DNA of 64,000 nt from an uncultured Idiomarina sp. GTDB lineage: Bacteria; Pseudomonadota; Gammaproteobacteria; Enterobacterales; Alteromonadaceae. The position numbers and the translations under genes are program-made. Numbering within the stretch: the first letter of the stretch is position 1; every line of letters begins with the position of its first letter. The stretch spans positions 1-64,000 of the forward strand of contig CAMPHF010000002.1 of assembly GCA_946885915.1 (NCBI GenBank). Reading direction: 5' to 3'. A model generated the notes under the pieces. It was not told the origin of the DNA. It saw nothing but the letters and a program-made list of their open reading frames with translations, and made no database searches. Of this stretch, positions 21,530 to 32,042 are shown piece after piece.

Positions 21530-22150
21530 TTACTTTGCTGAAAACCGACCTAACTCCGCCACGAAAGCATCGATGACAGCTTGCCCATGTGCGGTTTGAA
21601 TAGCTTCAGGATGATATTGCACACCGAATAGCGGCATGTCACTATGACGAATAGCCATAATTTCCGCTTTCGCGAGATCCCACTGCGGTTGCTCGCGCTC
21701 ATCAATACCCGTCCATGCATCAACTAACAATTCGCTAGGTAAGGTGTCGCCTCGCAACGCCAACGAGTGATAACGCGCCACCGGAAACGCTTGTGGTAGT
21801 TGCGCAAACAATCGTTGCTGGGTGTGCCACAGCATTGAGGTTTTGCCATGCATGATGCGAGCTGCCGGCACCACTTCTGCACCAAAGACTTCGCCAATAG
21901 CCTGCAAACCCAAACACACACCTAATATCGGCAGCTTACCCGCAAACTTTTCTATTATTTGCATGCTATAACCTGCATCACTCGGGCGTCCAGGCCCGGG
22001 CGATATAACGATGCCTTCAGGCGCACGCGCGGCAACTTGAGCAGGGCTTGCCTGGTCGTGCCGAATAACCTCTAATGACATCCCACTGAGCCGCAGGTAG
22101 CGGGCAACATTATGCGTAAATGAATCGTAATTATCGATCATCAACAACAT
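21530..22150 (-). CDS. pabA: aminodeoxychorismate synthase / anthranilate synthase glutaminase subunit
   Basis: A class-I glutamine amidotransferase of 206 residues that supplies ammonia for p-aminobenzoate (folate) or anthranilate (tryptophan) synthesis. The catalytic triad is C79 in GVCLGLQAIG with H180 and E182 in YHPEAI. The MIDNYDSFTHNVARYL start is shared by PabA and TrpG. The gene lies near argD as pabA does in E. coli, and no trp gene adjoins it, which favours PabA. It may serve both pathways. Confidence 0.9.
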   Translation of the reverse strand: MLLMIDNYDSFTHNVARYLRLSGMSLEVIRHDQASPAQVAARAPEGIVISPGPGRPSDAGYSMQIIEKFAGKLPILGVCLGLQAIGEVFGAEVVPAARIMHGKTSMLWHTQQRLFAQLPQAFPVARYHSLALRGDTLPSELLVDAWTGIDEREQPQWDLAKAEIMAIRHSDMPLFGVQYHPEAIQTAHGQAVIDAFVAELGRFSAK

Positions 22151-22392
22151 CTTGAAAATCTCCCAATTGAGGTATCGATAACGGTTTCGCTCAAGATTAT
22201 GACTTTGCTCACCGATAACTACGTAGTTAGATGCTAAAAGGGACAGATAGTTAGAGCGCTATGCTACCACAGGTACGTCAACCGTTGTCGTTAGCGGAAT
22301 ATAATTCCAACGCAACTTTAGCGTTATCATCTATAGTCAAAGAAGTGTCATGAAAATGATGAGTTGTAGATTTAAGTTCAAGGAGTGTACGT

Positions 22393-24033
22393 ATGTCGTG
22401 GTTCTATAATTTACGTTTTCGGTTTAAATTATTGCTGCCTATTGTGCTGTTGGCTATTGTGCTCACCGGTATTGCGGCAATTGGGGCACTTAACTTTAGA
22501 ACCGTTGCGGCCAACGTTGATAAAATAGCAAATGAACATTTGCCTGGTTTAAATTTTTTACTCCAGGCCGATCGCGACTTACACCAAGCCCAAGTTGCCG
22601 AGCGCAGTATTCTCGCCACCGCGCCCGGCAGTCCGCAAGCCCAAACACTAACCACCGTACACGCCGACAACATTGGCCAAGCAAAAACTCGCGTTGGCAG
22701 GTTTTTAGCGCTCACCACCAATGAACAGAACCGCACGCTTACGGCTGATTACGCTCGTGAATATCAGGCCTGGGTAGAGGTATCAATGCGCGTGTTGAGC
22801 TTGCATCAGAGCGGCGACCAAGCTGCAGCTGTGCGCTTAAGCTTGAATGAAAGTGCACAGCAATTCGATACTATGCGTAATATTTTAGATGAACTCGAAC
22901 AGCGTGAAGAGCAATTCGCAACCGATCAATCTGTGCTTATCGATAATGTGATTAGCACTAGTAACACCATGCAGATTGGTGCTTTGATTGTCGGTTTGCT
23001 TATTTGTGCCGCGCTCGCTGTATTTTTCCCTCGGCTCATTACCCGCCCTTTACAGTTGATGTTAGATCGGTTTGAAGACATGTCGCAGGGTGAGGGTGAC
23101 TTAACCGCGCGGGTAGAGCTAAATACCCGTGATGAACTCGGTCAGGTGGCCGCTGCCTTTAATACTTTTGTGGCGAAGCTACAACGCATTATGGGCGAAG
23201 TGGCCAATATGACCGCACAGTTGGCGGCCGCTTCGGAACAATTATCGAATATTGCTGAACAATCTAATTCAAGTATTCGTGAGCAACACCACGCGGTTGA
23301 CCAAGTGGCCACCGCCATTCATGAAATGTCGACGACGGTTGACGAAATCGCCAAAAGTGCAGGTGACGCAGCCAGTTCAGCACGTGGTGCAGATGACCAC
23401 GCGGTAGAGGGCCAAAAAGTTGTGCAAGCGACGGTGAAAGCCATTCAGCAGTTAGCAGAGCACGTCAATCGTTCAGCTGAAACCATTAGCAAGGTGGCCG
23501 ATGATAGTAACAATATCGGGACGGTGCTTGATGTGATCCGCGGCATTGCTGAACAAACCAACTTGTTGGCATTAAATGCGGCTATTGAGGCAGCTCGAGC
23601 GGGTGAACAAGGGCGAGGATTCTCAGTGGTTGCCGACGAAGTACGAACCTTAGCGAGTCGTACCCAACAGTCAACCCAGGAAATTCAGGATATGATAGAG
23701 CGCTTGCAACAAGCCACTCAGCAAGCAGTGAAAGCCATGCAAGTGGGTAAAGAAGAGGCGGCAAACAGTGTCTCGCAAGCCGAACGCGCGGGTGGATCGT
23801 TACAATCGATTACCGATGCAGTAGCGGCAATTAGCGACATGAACAACCATATTGCGAGCGCTGCTGAGCAACAGAGCTTGGTCACTGAAGAAATTAACCA
23901 AAACATCTCTCGGATTAGCACGATTTCAGATCAATCTGCGGAGAGTTCATCGCAAGTACGTGATGCAAGTGACAATTTAGCCAAACTGGCCGCTGATTTA
24001 CAGCGCGAAGTCGGGCAGTTCAAGGTCGCCTGA
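22393..24033 (+). CDS. methyl-accepting chemotaxis protein (four-helix-bundle sensor)
   Basis: A classical transmembrane chemoreceptor of 546 residues. TM1 (about 13-33) and TM2 (about 195-215) flank a periplasmic helical domain with a 4HB_MCP pattern. A HAMP domain follows ([27 protein letters not shown]), then the signalling domain with the conserved hairpin tip [20 protein letters not shown]. The ligand is unknown. It has no C-terminal CheR-tethering pentapeptide. AAGGAG precedes the ATG. It is monocistronic between pabA (divergent) and trpS (convergent), with no che genes nearby. Confidence 0.92.
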   Translation: MSWFYNLRFRFKLLLPIVLLAIVLTGIAAIGALNFRTVAANVDKIANEHLPGLNFLLQADRDLHQAQVAERSILATAPGSPQAQTLTTVHADNIGQAKTRVGRFLALTTNEQNRTLTADYAREYQAWVEVSMRVLSLHQSGDQAAAVRLSLNESAQQFDTMRNILDELEQREEQFATDQSVLIDNVISTSNTMQIGALIVGLLICAALAVFFPRLITRPLQLMLDRFEDMSQGEGDLTARVELNTRDELGQVAAAFNTFVAKLQRIMGEVANMTAQLAAASEQLSNIAEQSNSSIREQHHAVDQVATAIHEMSTTVDEIAKSAGDAASSARGADDHAVEGQKVVQATVKAIQQLAEHVNRSAETISKVADDSNNIGTVLDVIRGIAEQTNLLALNAAIEAARAGEQGRGFSVVADEVRTLASRTQQSTQEIQDMIERLQQATQQAVKAMQVGKEEAANSVSQAERAGGSLQSITDAVAAISDMNNHIASAAEQQSLVTEEINQNISRISTISDQSAESSSQVRDASDNLAKLAADLQREVGQFKVA

Positions 24034-24042
24034 GCGGCGACC
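24024..24042. terminator. hairpin at the 3' end of the chemoreceptor gene
   Basis: GGTCGCC / GGCGACC forms a 7-bp stem with a 5-nt loop overlapping the chemoreceptor stop codon and facing convergent trpS. There is no U-tract on either strand, so it is at best a weak terminator or an RNA-stabilising hairpin. Confidence 0.35.
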
Positions 24043-24062
24043 TGAACACTTGTGACATGTTG

Positions 24063-25067
24063 CTATGGACGAGCAATTAAACCAATCACGTCATACACGC
24101 GCTTTAAGGTTGCTGCCGCTTGCTCACTTGCAGCGTCGGCACCTTGGCGCATAATACTATCTAAATGGCCACGGTCATTGCGCAACTCATGATAACGAGC
24201 TTGAACCGGCTCTAGCATCGCCACCACTGCATCCGCCGTATCAGTTTTCAAATGACCATACATTTTACCTTCATAAGCAGGCACGATACTTTCTATGGAT
24301 TGGCCGGTCGCCGCTGCCAAAATTGATAATAAATTTGAAACGCCAGCTTTAGTTTCAGGGTCAAAATAAATGCGCGCTTGCTCATCAGAGTCGGTCACCG
24401 CCCGCTTTAACTTCTTACTGATACGTTTGGGATCTTCTAATAAGCCAATAAAGTTGTTTTCATTCTCGTCCGATTTTGACATTTTTTTGGTCGGATCTTG
24501 CAGGCTCATGATGCGCGCGCCAACTGGCGGAATGTAAGGCTCTGGTATAGCAAACACCTCGCCATACAAATTGTTGAACCGCGTCGCCACATCACGCGCC
24601 AACTCCAAATGTTGCTTCTGATCATTTCCCACCGGTACTTCGTTGGCTTGATACAGCAAAATATCAGCAGCCATTAACGCCGGATACGTATACAACCCGG
24701 CATTAATGTTACTCGCATGACGCTCAGATTTATCTTTAAACTGCGTCATTCGATTTAACTCACCCATTTGCGTGTAACAGTTGAGCACCCAAGCTAACTG
24801 CGCATGCTCAGGCACGTGAGACTGAACAAAGACAATACTGCGGGCGGGGTCTAAACCACAGGCCAAATACAAAGCAAGACCATCAAGGGTGGCTTCGCGT
24901 AACTTTTCTGGCGCTTGCCGCACCGTTAGGGCATGTAAGTCAACCAGCATGAAGCGACAGTCATGAGTCTCTTGCATGGCCACCCATTGGCGCAAGGCAC
25001 CAATATAATTCCCGATCGAGAGTTGTCCTGATGGCTGACAGCCGCTTAATACAATAGGTTTACTCAT
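24063..25067 (-). CDS. trpS: tryptophanyl-tRNA synthetase
   Basis: TrpS charges tRNA-Trp. The class-I signatures are present: the HIGH-equivalent SGQLSIGNY near the N-terminus and KMSKS in [11 protein letters not shown] near residue 195. The family opening GCQPSGQ and the [16 protein letters not shown] block are clear. The start is placed at the ATG at 25067 (MSKPIVLSG), two codons inside a GTG alternative at 25073. It has 334 residues, the normal length. It lies 42 nt after rpe; the gph gene that separates them in E. coli is absent. Confidence 0.96.
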   Translation of the reverse strand: MSKPIVLSGCQPSGQLSIGNYIGALRQWVAMQETHDCRFMLVDLHALTVRQAPEKLREATLDGLALYLACGLDPARSIVFVQSHVPEHAQLAWVLNCYTQMGELNRMTQFKDKSERHASNINAGLYTYPALMAADILLYQANEVPVGNDQKQHLELARDVATRFNNLYGEVFAIPEPYIPPVGARIMSLQDPTKKMSKSDENENNFIGLLEDPKRISKKLKRAVTDSDEQARIYFDPETKAGVSNLLSILAAATGQSIESIVPAYEGKMYGHLKTDTADAVVAMLEPVQARYHELRNDRGHLDSIMRQGADAASEQAAATLKRVYDVIGLIARP

Positions 25068-25109
25068 GAACACAGCTCTTCTGTTATAACGTCTAAAAAA
25101 TATTGAATG

Positions 25110-25781
25110 TTACGCAACTTTAGCAAGTTCGGCGCGCATCGCAGCAATCACTTGCTGATAATCCGGCGCATTGAAAATAGCCGAACCCGCGACAAACATA
25201 TCAGCACCAGCTGCGGCAACTTCCGCGATGTTATCAACCTTAATACCACCATCAACCTCTAGTCGAATATCACGCCCAGAGGCGGTAATTAATTCGCGCA
25301 CTTGCCGCAACTTGGTGAGCGTCGAGGGAATAAACGCTTGCCCGCCAAAACCAGGATTCACCGACATCAGCAAAATTTGGTCAAGTTTGTCCCACACATG
25401 ATCTAGGTAATGTAACGGGGTGGCCGGGTTAAACACTAATCCGGCCTGACAACCGGCATCTTTGATCAGCTGCAACGACCGATCGATATGTTCCGATGCT
25501 TCAGGGTGGAAGGTAATGATGCTAGCCCCGGCTTTCGCGAACTCACTGATCATATGATCGACAGGTTTTACCATTAAATGCACATCAATCGGGGCACTAA
25601 TACCAAAGTCTCGCAAAGCCTGACAAACCATCGGCCCAATGGTGAGATTGGGTACATAATGATTATCCATCACGTCGAAGTGTACAACGTCGGCACCAGC
25701 CGCGAGTACCGCATTCACTTCATCACCAAGTCTGGCAAAGTCTGCGGACAAAATTGACGGTGCAATTTGAAAGTTGGGCAT
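25110..25781 (-). CDS. rpe: ribulose-phosphate 3-epimerase
   Basis: Rpe interconverts ribulose 5-phosphate and xylulose 5-phosphate in the pentose phosphate pathway. The 223-residue TIM barrel shows [13 protein letters not shown], the metal site [16 protein letters not shown], the loop [10 protein letters not shown], and VDGGI near residue 175. It is first in a two-gene unit with trpS. Upstream is a 224-nt AT-rich stretch where its promoter should lie. Confidence 0.96.
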   Translation of the reverse strand: MPNFQIAPSILSADFARLGDEVNAVLAAGADVVHFDVMDNHYVPNLTIGPMVCQALRDFGISAPIDVHLMVKPVDHMISEFAKAGASIITFHPEASEHIDRSLQLIKDAGCQAGLVFNPATPLHYLDHVWDKLDQILLMSVNPGFGGQAFIPSTLTKLRQVRELITASGRDIRLEVDGGIKVDNIAEVAAAGADMFVAGSAIFNAPDYQQVIAAMRAELAKVA

Positions 25782-26005
25782 AGCGGCCTCTGTCGCTTGA
25801 TTGTTGCTGCAATTATCGCTTCATTAATAGCTCGTAAGTTTATCAGCAATCGCTTTTTTAATGTAAAAAAATATAAAAACCAGACTAGCATCTGTAGCAG
25901 ACTGCTGATAAATTAAGCAGATATTTACTTAACGTAATTTAGGATAAATGCGTTTTGTAGTTGCTCTGTTCAGTACCGAGCGATCAGCGTTTTAAGGAGC
26001 TCGAC

Positions 26006-26308
26006 ATGCGTCTAGGATTAATCTTTATTATGGTCACCACCGCACTTTTAGTGTGGCTGGTAAATCCTGCGCAGCAGTCAAGCCAAGCGAACCTTACCCA
26101 ACAATGTGACGCGGTCATGCACAATCTTGAATCCAAGCAAGGTTCGGCGTGTGATGCGCCATCAGAACAAGTGACATGGCACAGTTGGGCAACAGGCCAA
26201 AGCCGTTCCACTCAGTTTCACTTCTTTGATTTGCTCGAACTGCTATTCAGTGACAGTAAAGCGACTAAAGCAGAGTCTGCCAATCGTTTCAATAATACTT
26301 CGATATAA
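26006..26308 (+). CDS. small membrane-anchored or secreted protein of unknown function
   Basis: I do not recognise this 100-residue product. The N-terminus MRLGLIFIMVTTALLVWLV is a single hydrophobic segment, either a signal peptide or an anchor, followed by a polar region with two cysteines (QQCDAVM and GSACDAP) that could form a disulphide outside the cytoplasm. The ATG at 26006 has AAGGAG 8 nt upstream. Its stop overlaps the start of the next gene by one base (TAATG), so both are cotranslated. Confidence 0.7.
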   Translation: MRLGLIFIMVTTALLVWLVNPAQQSSQANLTQQCDAVMHNLESKQGSACDAPSEQVTWHSWATGQSRSTQFHFFDLLELLFSDSKATKAESANRFNNTSI

Positions 26309-26523
26309 TGTCTAATCGCTCAGGTGAGTCAACGTCACCCAACTGGTGGCAGATGATATGGAGCGTGCTGGCAGCTATGCTTGGCGTGCAGACTGAAGCA
26401 AATCGCAAACGTGATTTTGCGGCGAACCGTCCGCTCCCTTACATTTTAATTGGCGTCCTGTTTATTGTCTGCTTTGTGGCGGCGCTGATTATCATTGTCA
26501 ATGTGGTGCTCGCCTCCACCTAA
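26308..26523 (+). CDS. DUF2970 domain small membrane protein
   Basis: The 71-residue protein matches the DUF2970 pattern: a conserved WQMIWSVLAAMLGVQTEANR block, then the motif DFAANRPLPYI and one strong membrane helix (ILIGVLFIVCFVAALIIIV). The family is common in proteobacteria and has no assigned function. Its start overlaps the previous stop, so it forms a two-gene unit with the small secreted or anchored protein. It is convergent with prlC. Confidence 0.82.
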   Translation: MSNRSGESTSPNWWQMIWSVLAAMLGVQTEANRKRDFAANRPLPYILIGVLFIVCFVAALIIIVNVVLAST

Positions 26524-26549
26524 GTTTTGGCGAGCCACACACTCAGTCA

Positions 26550-28625
26550 CTAAGCCGCTATACCACTGTGCCGCAACAACGGCTCAATGCTCGGTTCACG
26601 CCCTCGAAACTCACGGAATAAATCCATCGCATCAGCGCTACCGCCGCGTTCTAAAATGGCACGCAGGAAGTCTTGCCCAGTTTGCTGATTGAATACACCT
26701 TCTTCCTCGAACCGCGCAAACGCATCGGCAGACAGCACCTCTGCCCATTTGTAACTGTAATAACCCGCCGCATAACCTCCGGCGAAAATATGCCCGAAGC
26801 TGTGTTGAAAGCGGTTATAGGCTGGTGGCATGCGCACTGCAACTTGGCTGCGGATCTGCTGCAGAATATCCGCAATCCGTTCGGCTGCCGTCGGGTCCGC
26901 ATGAATCGCCATGTCGAACAAACTAAACTCCAACTGGCGAACCATTTGCATTGCCGCTTGGAAGTTACGTGCCGCTAACATTTTCTCCAGTAATTCCGCT
27001 GGCAGCGACTCGCCCGTTTCATAATGACCACTCAGCAGCGCCAGCGCTTCGGGTTCCCAGCACCAATTTTCAAGAAACTGGCTTGGTAGCTCCACCGCGT
27101 CCCATGCCACACCGTTAATTCCAGACACGCCCGCCACATCAATTTGCGTCAACATGTGATGGAGGCCATGCCCGAACTCATGGAACAGGGTCACGACTTC
27201 ATCATGGGTGAATAATGCCGGCTGGTCGCCGACCGGCTTGTTTAGATTACAGGTTAAGTAGGCAACTGGTAGTTGCATACCTGGCTCGCTGGTGCGACGT
27301 CTCACTTGACACTCCGCCATCCAAGCGCCGCCACGCTTGCCAGGGCGAGCGTACAGGTCAAAGTAAAACCCAGCCCGCAGTTGTTGCTGCTGATCGTAAA
27401 CCTCGTAGTAGCTCGCATGGGGATGCCAAACATCTACCCCCGACTTCGCTTGAATTCTGATACCAAACAGCTTTTCAACGACTTGAAACAAGCCTTTTAC
27501 CACTTTGTGCTCAGGAAAATAGGGGCGTAGTTCCTCATCGGAAATGGCATAAGCTTGCTGTTTCAACTTTTCGCTGTAATAAGCAATATCCCACGCCTCT
27601 AGCTCATCACGATTAAACTCGGTGCGCGCAAAATCCAGCACCTGTTGATATTCTGCACGGGCCTGGGGTAAAGATTTCTCGGCCAAATCGGTCAAAAACC
27701 CTTGCACTTGTAATGGTGACTCGGCCATTTTAGTGGCGAGCGACAACTCCGCATAATTCGCGAAACCAAGCAGCTGGGCCAACTCCTGGCGTAGGGTTAA
27801 AGTTTCCTCCATAATTTGGCTATTATCGAACTGCCCCGCATTTGGTCCTTGCTCCGAAGCCCGCGTGACGTATGCTTGATACATGGTTTTACGAAGCTCA
27901 TCGGAATCGGCATAGGTCATCACCGGCAGGTAACTCGGAATATCAAGGGTAAACCGCCACCCCGATTGTTCGTGCTCTTGCGCTAACTCGGCGGCGGCCA
28001 TCACGGCACTTTGCGGTAGCCCCGTCAATTGCCCTTCATCGGTGACCAAGTGATGCCAAGCATCTGTCGCATCGAGTAAGTTATTGCTGAAAGTTGAGCC
28101 TAATTCCGCCAAGCGTGCCTGAATCTCGGCATAACGTTGCTTATCCGCGCTAGGCAAGGCCACGCCCGATAATTCAAAGTCGCGTAGTGTTTCGGTAATG
28201 ACCCGCTGTTGGGCCGGCGTGAGGTGCGCAAACTCGGCACTTTGGTGCAGAGCCAGAAAACCTTTGTATAAGCCCTCATGCTGCCCAGCATAAGTCGCAA
28301 ATTCAGACAACATAGGTAAGCAGGCATCGTGCGCCGCTCGCAACGCCTTCGAGCTGACCACAGCATTCATATGACTGATCGGCGCCCAGGTTTTGTCTAA
28401 TTCATCTTCAACCTGCTCCAGCGGCGCCACAAAGTTATCCCAGTGGTAACCCTCACGCTCACCGGCGGCAATCACTTGGTCAAACATTGCTTTACAATTC
28501 GCAATACGCGTTTGTATAGCGGTCTCTACATGCTCCGGCTTGATTTGGCTAAAAGCTGGTAGCCGAGTATTGTCACTACCCTGCGCTGGCATCGGTTCTA
28601 GCAATGGGTTTTGCTGCTGTATCAT
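26550..28625 (-). CDS. prlC: oligopeptidase A (M3 zinc metallopeptidase)
   Basis: PrlC is a cytoplasmic endopeptidase that clears signal-peptide fragments and small peptides. The thermolysin-like zinc motif HEFGHGLHH is near residues 481-489 and the third ligand Glu lies in the following ENWCWEPEAL block. The N-terminal opening NPLLEPM is shared with OpdA. With 691 residues it is slightly longer than E. coli PrlC. It has a separate promoter region of about 200 nt shared with the divergent DPP-IV-like gene, which also acts on peptides. Confidence 0.95.
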   Translation of the reverse strand: MIQQQNPLLEPMPAQGSDNTRLPAFSQIKPEHVETAIQTRIANCKAMFDQVIAAGEREGYHWDNFVAPLEQVEDELDKTWAPISHMNAVVSSKALRAAHDACLPMLSEFATYAGQHEGLYKGFLALHQSAEFAHLTPAQQRVITETLRDFELSGVALPSADKQRYAEIQARLAELGSTFSNNLLDATDAWHHLVTDEGQLTGLPQSAVMAAAELAQEHEQSGWRFTLDIPSYLPVMTYADSDELRKTMYQAYVTRASEQGPNAGQFDNSQIMEETLTLRQELAQLLGFANYAELSLATKMAESPLQVQGFLTDLAEKSLPQARAEYQQVLDFARTEFNRDELEAWDIAYYSEKLKQQAYAISDEELRPYFPEHKVVKGLFQVVEKLFGIRIQAKSGVDVWHPHASYYEVYDQQQQLRAGFYFDLYARPGKRGGAWMAECQVRRRTSEPGMQLPVAYLTCNLNKPVGDQPALFTHDEVVTLFHEFGHGLHHMLTQIDVAGVSGINGVAWDAVELPSQFLENWCWEPEALALLSGHYETGESLPAELLEKMLAARNFQAAMQMVRQLEFSLFDMAIHADPTAAERIADILQQIRSQVAVRMPPAYNRFQHSFGHIFAGGYAAGYYSYKWAEVLSADAFARFEEEGVFNQQTGQDFLRAILERGGSADAMDLFREFRGREPSIEPLLRHSGIAA

Positions 28626-28832
28626 GTAATTCGTACCTTTAAGTTAGATCTACGGCTTAAGCTTGTTCAGTAGATGTGCGGCAAAGTTTGGGTAAATTCA
28701 ACCTTCAAATCCGGCTATTTGTCGTCAAACCCGCGGTAAGGCCTATGCCTTGCACTTAAGTTATGGTTTTATACTACGAAACCGACAGCGCGCTGTATCG
28801 CGACTTCATAAAAAATAATTGAGGGATTTTTG

Positions 28833-31109
28833 ATGACACATTCCACTTGGCGACGCTTGAGTCTTGCCGTTGTTATGAGTTTTGCAGCTGCAAGTTGCTC
28901 ATCGGTGAGCGACGATAATACCCCTGCAAGCCAGCCCGCCACTGGCGCTAATACCCTAAGCGTTGACGCCATTTATGCTGACAGCACCTACAGCGCGAAA
29001 CGTGTGGCACCGACCCGCTGGTTAGCCGATGGCAGCGGCTACACGACGCTAGAAGCCAGCACCCAGGGCAATGGTCAGGACATCGTCCGTTACCATCCAC
29101 AAACCCAGCAACGAGACGTGTTGGTTACCGCACGCGCACTCACGCCAAAAAATTCAGATGCCGCACTGAAGATAGCAGACTATCAATGGTCGGAAGCGGG
29201 CGACAAAGTCCTTATTTTTACCAATACCAAGCGCTCATGGCGTACCCATACGCTAGGCGACTATTGGGTATTAGATTTACGCAGTAACAAACTCATGCAA
29301 CTCGGTGGTGATGCGGCACCTTCTACCTTGCAGTTTGCCAAATTTGACCCTGCCGGCGAGCGCGTCGCGTATGTCATGCGCAACAATATTTATGTCCAGC
29401 AGCTTGACTCTGGACGTATTCAAGCGGTGACTACCGATGGTAACGACACCATTGTCAACGGTACCTTCGACTGGGTGAATGAGGAAGAATTTTCCTTGCG
29501 TGATGGCTTCCGCTGGAGCCCGGATGGCGAGCATATCGCCTACTGGCAACTCGATACCGAGGGTACACCGCTGTTTACCATGATCAACAATACCGACAGC
29601 TTGTACCCAACATTGAAGCAATTCCCTTACCCGAAAGTCGGAGAAACTAACGCCGCCATGCGTATCGGCGTGATTTCGACTACCGCACGTAACGCCCAAA
29701 CCCAATGGATGAACGTGCCAGGTGACCCCCGCCAACATTATTTAGTGCGCATGCAGTGGGCCGGTAACAGCGAGCAGCTATTGATTCAGCAATTAACTCG
29801 TAAACAGCACATTAATCGCGCCTTTTTAGCTAACGCACAAACCGGCTCAGTGAAAGAGCTACTGCGGGAGACCACCGAATCTTGGGCCGAATATGTTGAT
29901 GATGTGAAGTTCATTAAGGAAGGCAAAGCTTTTACGTGGTTGAGTGAGCGTAGCGGCTGGCGTCATTTATATCGGGTCGAGCGCGACACCGGTAAGCTTA
30001 CCGCCATTACCCGCGGTAACTGGGATGTGGTAGAAGTACTACAGATCAATCCAGCAACTGGTTGGGTATATTTCATTGCCTCTCCCGACTCGCCGCTGGA
30101 ACGCTATTTGTTCCGTGCCAGCTTAGACGGCAGCGGCAAACTCGAGCGCATGACGCCTGACCAGCCGGGTACGCATAGTTATAGCTTATCTGCTGATGCG
30201 AAATTTGCGGTTCATACCTATAGCGAACTACAACGCGCTCCGGTGACCAGCATGATCACCTTGCCTGAGCATCGCAGCGTGCGGGTAATTGAGGATAACG
30301 CTGCAGTGCAAACTGCATTTGAGCAAGTGGCCAAGGGCGAAACCTCATTTTTCCAAGTGACGGCGCAGGATGGCGTCAAGCTCGATGGCCTACTGATGAA
30401 ACCGGTGGATTTCGACCCCAGTAAAAAGTATCCAATTTTATTCTATGTGTATGGTGAGCCTTGGGGTCAAACGGTGGCTAATCAATGGGGCGGTAATACC
30501 TACTTATGGCATACCCTGCTCACTCAGCAAGGTTATATTGTTGCGTCAATCGACAACCGCGGCACGCGCACACCACGTGGCTATGAGTGGCGTCGCTCAA
30601 TCTATCAACAGCTTGGTGTGGTCACCGTGCGTGATCAGCATGACGCGCTACAAGCCATGCTAGAGCGCTGGGATTTCATCGATGCCGAGCGCGTAGGTAT
30701 TTGGGGTCATAGTGGTGGCGGTTCGCAAACCTTGAATGCACTGTTCCGTTATCCAGAAGCTTATAAAATGGGTATCGCATTAGCGCCGGTGCCGGATCTC
30801 ACCTTGTATGACACCATTTATCAGGAGCGGTACTCGGGCTTATTGCCAGAATCAGCGGCGAGCTACCGTGAAACGTCTGCCATAACTCATGCAGAACACC
30901 TGCAAGGCGAGCTGTTATTGGTGCATGGTACCGGTGATGACAATGTCCATTTCCAAGGCTCGGAACGCTTGGTCAATGAACTTATCAAGCACGGTAAACA
31001 ATTCGAGTTCTTTGCCTATCCGAATCGTAGCCACGGCATTTATGAAGGCGAAGGAACGAGTGCACACTTACGAACTATGATGACGGAGTTCGTGCTCGAA
31101 AACTTATAA
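28833..31109 (+). CDS. dipeptidyl peptidase IV-like S9 peptidase, lipoprotein
   Basis: A prolyl-oligopeptidase family (S9B) enzyme of 758 residues that should remove X-Pro dipeptides from peptide N-termini. An N-terminal signal peptide ends in FAAASC, a lipobox-like site, so the enzyme is likely tethered in the periplasm or at the outer membrane. The beta-propeller domain (DPPIV_N) runs to about 520. The hydrolase triad is S627 in GHSGGG, D703 in GDDNVH and H734 in RSHGI. The ATG at 28833 has GAGG 8 nt upstream. The last 6 nt overlap the convergent metallopeptidase-like gene. Confidence 0.92.
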   Translation: MTHSTWRRLSLAVVMSFAAASCSSVSDDNTPASQPATGANTLSVDAIYADSTYSAKRVAPTRWLADGSGYTTLEASTQGNGQDIVRYHPQTQQRDVLVTARALTPKNSDAALKIADYQWSEAGDKVLIFTNTKRSWRTHTLGDYWVLDLRSNKLMQLGGDAAPSTLQFAKFDPAGERVAYVMRNNIYVQQLDSGRIQAVTTDGNDTIVNGTFDWVNEEEFSLRDGFRWSPDGEHIAYWQLDTEGTPLFTMINNTDSLYPTLKQFPYPKVGETNAAMRIGVISTTARNAQTQWMNVPGDPRQHYLVRMQWAGNSEQLLIQQLTRKQHINRAFLANAQTGSVKELLRETTESWAEYVDDVKFIKEGKAFTWLSERSGWRHLYRVERDTGKLTAITRGNWDVVEVLQINPATGWVYFIASPDSPLERYLFRASLDGSGKLERMTPDQPGTHSYSLSADAKFAVHTYSELQRAPVTSMITLPEHRSVRVIEDNAAVQTAFEQVAKGETSFFQVTAQDGVKLDGLLMKPVDFDPSKKYPILFYVYGEPWGQTVANQWGGNTYLWHTLLTQQGYIVASIDNRGTRTPRGYEWRRSIYQQLGVVTVRDQHDALQAMLERWDFIDAERVGIWGHSGGGSQTLNALFRYPEAYKMGIALAPVPDLTLYDTIYQERYSGLLPESAASYRETSAITHAEHLQGELLLVHGTGDDNVHFQGSERLVNELIKHGKQFEFFAYPNRSHGIYEGEGTSAHLRTMMTEFVLENL

Positions 31110-31835
31110 CGATGCCCTGTCCGGAACGGTGAGATAATCATCGTTCAACAACGCCGCGCCGAACTGCTTTAACCAGCGTTCGGCGTTTTGGTAATCAGGG
31201 TTCAGCTGCGCCACCAAGCGCCAGAAATCAGCGCTATGATTAAAATGGCGTAAATGACACAGCTCATGTTGCGCGACGTAGCTGACCACCCACGCCGGGG
31301 CTTGCCATAACTTCCAGGTGAAACTTAATTCTCCAGCGCGACTGCAAGCGCCCCACTTTGCTTTAAAGTGAGCAACACGAGCACTCTGCGGTTGCCATGG
31401 TGCGCTGACTAACCAATCTTGTAACCACTGTTCAGCCTGCTGTTGATACCATTGGCGAACTAGCTGTTGCACTTTTTGCGCAGGCTGCGACACCCGCCGG
31501 CCGAGAGTGACACAAAGATCTTGCTGCTCACGCACCACACGAGACGCTTTACCGCTGCGAACACTTAAGTGCAGACGCTCACCAAGCCAATACACATGTT
31601 CACCATGCTGCCAGCGGCGCAAGGGCAAGTCGGCGTAAAAGGCTTGTTGACGCCTCAGATGCCCAGCTATCCATGCTTGCCGCAGTTGCACCAGTTGCCG
31701 GATCTCACGTTCACTGACACGTAACGGCGCATGCACTTCAACGGTGCCAGCTATTACTTTGATGGCGATACTTTTGCGCCGCCGCCGGATAATGTGGTAA
31801 GCAGGCAAAGTGCTGGTGTTGGGTTCGTTGAACAT
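31104..31835 (-). CDS. YgjP-like (M48/DUF45) metallopeptidase-fold protein
   Basis: The 243-residue protein has the YgjP/WLM-like zinc motif H190-E191-L-C-H194, with H200 in a following RHFNHSADFW block. It opens with a conserved RRRRKSIAIKV strand and the KWGACS motif, all typical of the DUF45 family. There is no signal peptide. Its substrate is unknown; members are often found with restriction systems, but none is here. I choose the ATG at 31835 because the 26-codon extension to 31913 is not conserved in type. Its 3' end overlaps the DPP-IV-like gene by 6 nt. Confidence 0.85.
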   Translation of the reverse strand: MFNEPNTSTLPAYHIIRRRRKSIAIKVIAGTVEVHAPLRVSEREIRQLVQLRQAWIAGHLRRQQAFYADLPLRRWQHGEHVYWLGERLHLSVRSGKASRVVREQQDLCVTLGRRVSQPAQKVQQLVRQWYQQQAEQWLQDWLVSAPWQPQSARVAHFKAKWGACSRAGELSFTWKLWQAPAWVVSYVAQHELCHLRHFNHSADFWRLVAQLNPDYQNAERWLKQFGAALLNDDYLTVPDRASL

Positions 31836-32042
31836 ATGAATAACTATCTCGTGACGACTACTTTGTAGATTAACTTTATCGATTTTTTCGCATAGCCAAA
31901 CGCCGACCAGCAATTGCGTTTCAGCCCCATTTACGCGACCATTACCGCCTTTGTACTAGCCTGCATTATAGGGCAACTTATCACGCCGTATGTTTTTACG
32001 ACGTAAGCAGTGTATCGTGAATTTAAGCCTAGGAGTAACTGC

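Noticed and set aside
31104..31835. YgjP-like gene as part of a restriction system
   Set aside because: DUF45 proteins often sit beside type I restriction genes, but the neighbours here are a peptidase and glutathione reductase.
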